This document shows positions 62,166 to 64,000 of a stretch of 64,000 nt of DNA, piece by piece. Origin of the DNA: Ensifer adhaerens (lineage in GTDB: Bacteria; Pseudomonadota; Alphaproteobacteria; Rhizobiales; Rhizobiaceae); contig NZ_LGAP01000012.1 in NCBI RefSeq assembly GCF_001270265.1, positions 1 through 64,000 on the forward strand. The letters are read 5' to 3'. The notes beneath the pieces are model-generated. The model was not told the origin of the DNA and made no database searches. It was given only the letters and a program-made list of their open reading frames with translations. Position 1 is the stretch's first letter; every line of letters starts with the position of its first letter. The translations under genes were made by a program, and so were the position numbers.

Positions 62166-62668
62166 TCCTGTACGACCATTCAGCACAAGTCCTCAAGGAT
62201 GTTTCAACGTCAGCCGAAGCGTTGTTCGGCTATATGGATGATCCCGCGCGTATCGGGAGCCACATGCGAGAGCCTTCCATGATGATGCTGGGCGCAAGGA
62301 TGATCTACGAGCTTGACGAACGCGGAGGGCGAGCGGCTGGCTCCGTGATCAAGATGCACGGAAGCCTCCTCGGCCTGCCTTTGGCAGTGGAAGAAGTGAT
62401 CGTCGATCGCCGTCCGCCCCACCTCAAAACCTGGCGGACCTTCGGCCGAACACGTCTTTTCGTTATCGGCGCTCATCAAGTCGGATTCGAAATCACGCCC
62501 GCAAAAGGGTTTTGCCGACTGCGAATTTTCATCAACTACAACTATCCAAGCTCCATCCTTGGCAAGTTCATTGGCACGATGTTTGGAAGGGCCTACGTAC
62601 GTTGGTGCCTTCGTCGGATGTCCGAGGATGCCGCAGCCAAATTTCAGTCGAGTGTTGTCGCGCCCTGA
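62162..62668 (+). CDS. SRPBCC family protein coupled to copA
   Basis: 168 residues from a GTG overlapping the copA stop by four bases. [20 protein letters not shown] and [20 protein letters not shown] fit a START/SRPBCC barrel. The coupling to a copper ATPase recurs in rhizobial copper islands as I understand them, but the role is unknown. No signal peptide; a C-terminal segment ([18 protein letters not shown]) is amphipathic. Confidence 0.75.
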   Translation: MILYDHSAQVLKDVSTSAEALFGYMDDPARIGSHMREPSMMMLGARMIYELDERGGRAAGSVIKMHGSLLGLPLAVEEVIVDRRPPHLKTWRTFGRTRLFVIGAHQVGFEITPAKGFCRLRIFINYNYPSSILGKFIGTMFGRAYVRWCLRRMSEDAAAKFQSSVVAP

Positions 62669-62694
62669 TACTGCCGTCAAGGGACAACAAAATT

Positions 62695-62725
62695 CCCGAG
62701 GGTGCCCATCGAAGGCGCCCTCGGG
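62695..62725. terminator. Bidirectional terminator hairpin
   Basis: CCCGAGGGTGCC and GGCGCCCTCGGG pair (one mismatch) around CATCGAA in the gap between the convergent SRPBCC and copper-storage genes. Confidence 0.7.
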
Positions 62726-62733
62726 ACCGACAT

Positions 62734-63069
62734 CTATGCTGCCATTCTACGGCAGCTTTCCGCACAACGGCGGCACGCATCCACGCAGTTTTGCATCTCC
62801 CCTATTCGCTCGCAATCTTCAGCACACTGCGTGCAGATCTCGGCGCACTCCCGGCACACATGCCTGTGGTGCTCCGACCCGATGAGCATGAAATGCGCCG
62901 ACGTCCTGCAGATTTCTGCGCAAGCCATCATCAGCGTGAAATGCTTGGGCTGAGTATGTTCACCGCCCATTTCGAGGCAGTGATTCATGGCTGTGGAAAG
63001 GCATTCCTGGTAGCAGGCCAAGCACTCCTGGATGCACGATTTCATCTCTGACGATTGATGATGATGCAT
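62734..63069 (-). CDS. Four-helix-bundle copper storage protein (Csp/DUF326 type)
   Basis: 111 residues with a repeating pattern of cysteines, in CIQECLACYQECL, MMACAEICRTSAHF, CRECAEICTQCAEDCERIG and CVDACRRCAESCRRM, a signature of Csp proteins that bind many Cu(I) ions in the core of a four-helix bundle. An N-terminal His cluster (MHHHQ) is present. No signal peptide, so it is a cytosolic Csp3-like form. It is the second gene of a minus-strand run with the DUF305 gene. Confidence 0.88.
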   Translation of the reverse strand: MHHHQSSEMKSCIQECLACYQECLSTAMNHCLEMGGEHTQPKHFTLMMACAEICRTSAHFMLIGSEHHRHVCRECAEICTQCAEDCERIGEMQNCVDACRRCAESCRRMAA

Positions 63070-63100
63070 GAGTTGTGTCCTTTCGAGGGAAGTTCGAGCA

Positions 63101-63529
63101 TCACTTGGCGTGTTCCTTCACCCAGGTGGTCATTTCCTCGATTTCCTTCTTCTGCGCGTCGATGATCTTCTGCGCCATCGACTTGGCCTGCTCGTCATCG
63201 CCGTACTTCAGCTCAACTTCGGACATGCTGATTGCGCCCATGTGGTGGGCAATCATCCCGCAAACAAACGCGACGTCCGGATCTTTCGCCCTCATGGCCT
63301 GCATCATCGCTGGGTGCATTTTTTGCATGCTTTCCATTGTCGCTTTCTGATGATCGGCCATTTCGCCCATCTGCATCCCACCACCCGACGTATTCATGTC
63401 TTTCATGGCGGAAGCTTCGGTTTTGCATGCATCCGGCATAGGCATTTGAGCTTTGGCGTCTGTGCCTGCGGAAAGAACGACGAACGGTACGACCGCTGCG
63501 GCAACCGCGAACTTGAGGACGGTTCTCAT
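63101..63529 (-). CDS. DUF305-family periplasmic copper protein
   Basis: 142 residues with a signal peptide (FAVAAAVVPFVVLSAGTDAKA). The body is Met/His-rich (GGGMQMGEMADHQKATMESM, FVCGMIAHHMGAISMSEVEL), typical of DUF305/CopM proteins. M-x-x-H-H-x-x-A/G patterns probably bind copper. It lies 31 bases before the storage-protein gene and 40 bases after the small protein that follows upstream. Confidence 0.88.
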   Translation of the reverse strand: MRTVLKFAVAAAVVPFVVLSAGTDAKAQMPMPDACKTEASAMKDMNTSGGGMQMGEMADHQKATMESMQKMHPAMMQAMRAKDPDVAFVCGMIAHHMGAISMSEVELKYGDDEQAKSMAQKIIDAQKKEIEEMTTWVKEHAK

Positions 63530-63569
63530 TGGATTCTCCTGTTGGTTTGAACGTCAATCGTATTTCATC

Positions 63570-63896
63570 TCAGGAGGGTGAAGACTTCGGCGGTGGGTCC
63601 AGCCCGCGCACGATGAGGAATGGGCGTGTCTGGTCCAGATAGGCCGTTGGCAGCTGGACGAGAGCGGCGGGCGGGTCAGCACATGGCAGCGCCGGAAGAA
63701 CGGGGCAACACTGCACACCGGCACAGCAGGCATTATGATGAGACGCAGATCCAGACCCATGGGTTGTTTCTGTGACCGTCGGACAGCTGAGATATCTATT
63801 GCCGTTGCCTGCGACTGCCGCAACATGGAGGTTTACCACCATGATGCACAGGGCCGCGACTTTGACCCAGCGGTAAATTATGCTCCAGGTTGGCAT
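63570..63896 (-). CDS. Small Cys-containing exported protein (DUF2946-like)
   Basis: 108 residues with a hydrophobic N-terminal segment (VAALCIMVVNLHVAAVAG) and a central CCAGVQCCPVLPALPC cluster preceded by His residues (ASHHNA). The end (FLIVRGLDPPPKSSP) resembles the ending of DUF2946-like copper-island proteins. It leads the minus-strand run of three copper genes. Function unknown. The last 100 bases of the window show no assignable gene. Confidence 0.6.
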   Translation of the reverse strand: MPTWSIIYRWVKVAALCIMVVNLHVAAVAGNGNRYLSCPTVTETTHGSGSASHHNACCAGVQCCPVLPALPCADPPAALVQLPTAYLDQTRPFLIVRGLDPPPKSSPS

Positions 63897-64000
63897 GGAG
63901 GCAGATTCCCATTCGCCTCAAAACGTACCTGCAACGAGAATGTTCCCGAAAACTCGCGGCGAACGCCCTCCCCGATCACAACCCGAGGACGGCTTGGGTA

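Noticed and set aside
1-64000. Search for tRNA, rRNA, CRISPR arrays and replication genes
   Set aside because: No cloverleaf-like or rRNA-like segments, no regularly spaced repeats and no repABC-like proteins were recognised by eye; a tRNA scan would be decisive.
63901-64000. Open minus-strand frames at the window end
   Set aside because: Too short to assign; they may be the end of another gene outside the window.

Overview
The window looks like an accessory replicon segment (megaplasmid or island) of an alphaproteobacterium of the Rhizobium/Sinorhizobium/Agrobacterium/Mesorhizobium type. The evidence is a DctA-DctB-DctD system with a perfect sigma-54 promoter, two RirA-type iron boxes (TGA-N9-TCA), a Ugp-type ABC operon, VirD4/TraG remnants, a copper island with an FNR/FixK-type box, and high-GC coding throughout. 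No rRNA, tRNA, CRISPR array or replication gene was seen. Assignments come from reading protein motifs; no database search was run.

Layout. 1-81: tail of a transposase. 303-12164 (+): a metabolic run of CBS-BON protein, zinc alcohol dehydrogenase, phosphoketolase, a GH94-type protein, a PF10091/GH144-type protein, and a natural EutB-EutC ethanolamine ammonia-lyase fusion that starts with a Tat-like signal peptide. 12608-17230: a four-gene reductase/hydrolase operon (SDR, Old Yellow Enzyme, quinone-oxidoreductase-like enzyme, alpha/beta hydrolase) divergent from a TetR regulator, with two palindromic operators between them. 17696-23914 (-): aspA-dctA-dctB-dctD, with a sigma-54 promoter and tandem upstream palindromes before aspA. 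24076-25909: IS30, traG and LysR debris and a vapBC module whose toxin is cut. 25820-33833: a Ugp-like binding-protein/permease/ATPase operon with two tandem glycerophosphodiesterases and a truncated inositol-monophosphatase-like gene, divergent from a ROK regulator.

34128-37132 is decayed: a truncated TraG, a dehydrogenase remnant, an Xre-RES toxin-antitoxin pair whose toxin carries an in-frame stop, and further traG and LysR tails. 37265-41518 is a LysR regulator with an oxidoreductase cluster (two aldo/keto reductases, an NAD-epimerase, a small ORF). 41748-44940 holds a chimeric junction of two truncated genes, a HigA fragment, an intact HigBA pair and an orphan GSU2403-type nucleotidyltransferase behind a 32-bp palindrome. 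45066-49082 is an iron-siderophore cluster (small membrane protein, periplasmic binding protein, TonB receptor) with an iron box at each outer promoter. 49528-52029 holds a Phd-PIN toxin-antitoxin pair, an IS30 N-terminal fragment, a Nudix hydrolase and a truncated ArdC. 52056-56538 carries an ArsR/SRPBCC pair, a methyltransferase, and a sulfide-type module (ArsR-rhodanese fusion, persulfide-dioxygenase-like hydrolase, MFS transporter). 57217-63896 is a copper island: cytochrome c', two small Cys/His proteins, multicopper oxidase, CopA ATPase, SRPBCC protein, four-helix copper-storage protein and DUF305 protein.

The stretch 24-52 kb is a mosaic of broken genes and toxin-antitoxin modules, with a 12-bp core (CGATACATTATG) recurring four times at module edges. 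The flanking catabolic, metal and stress operons look intact and individually regulated.
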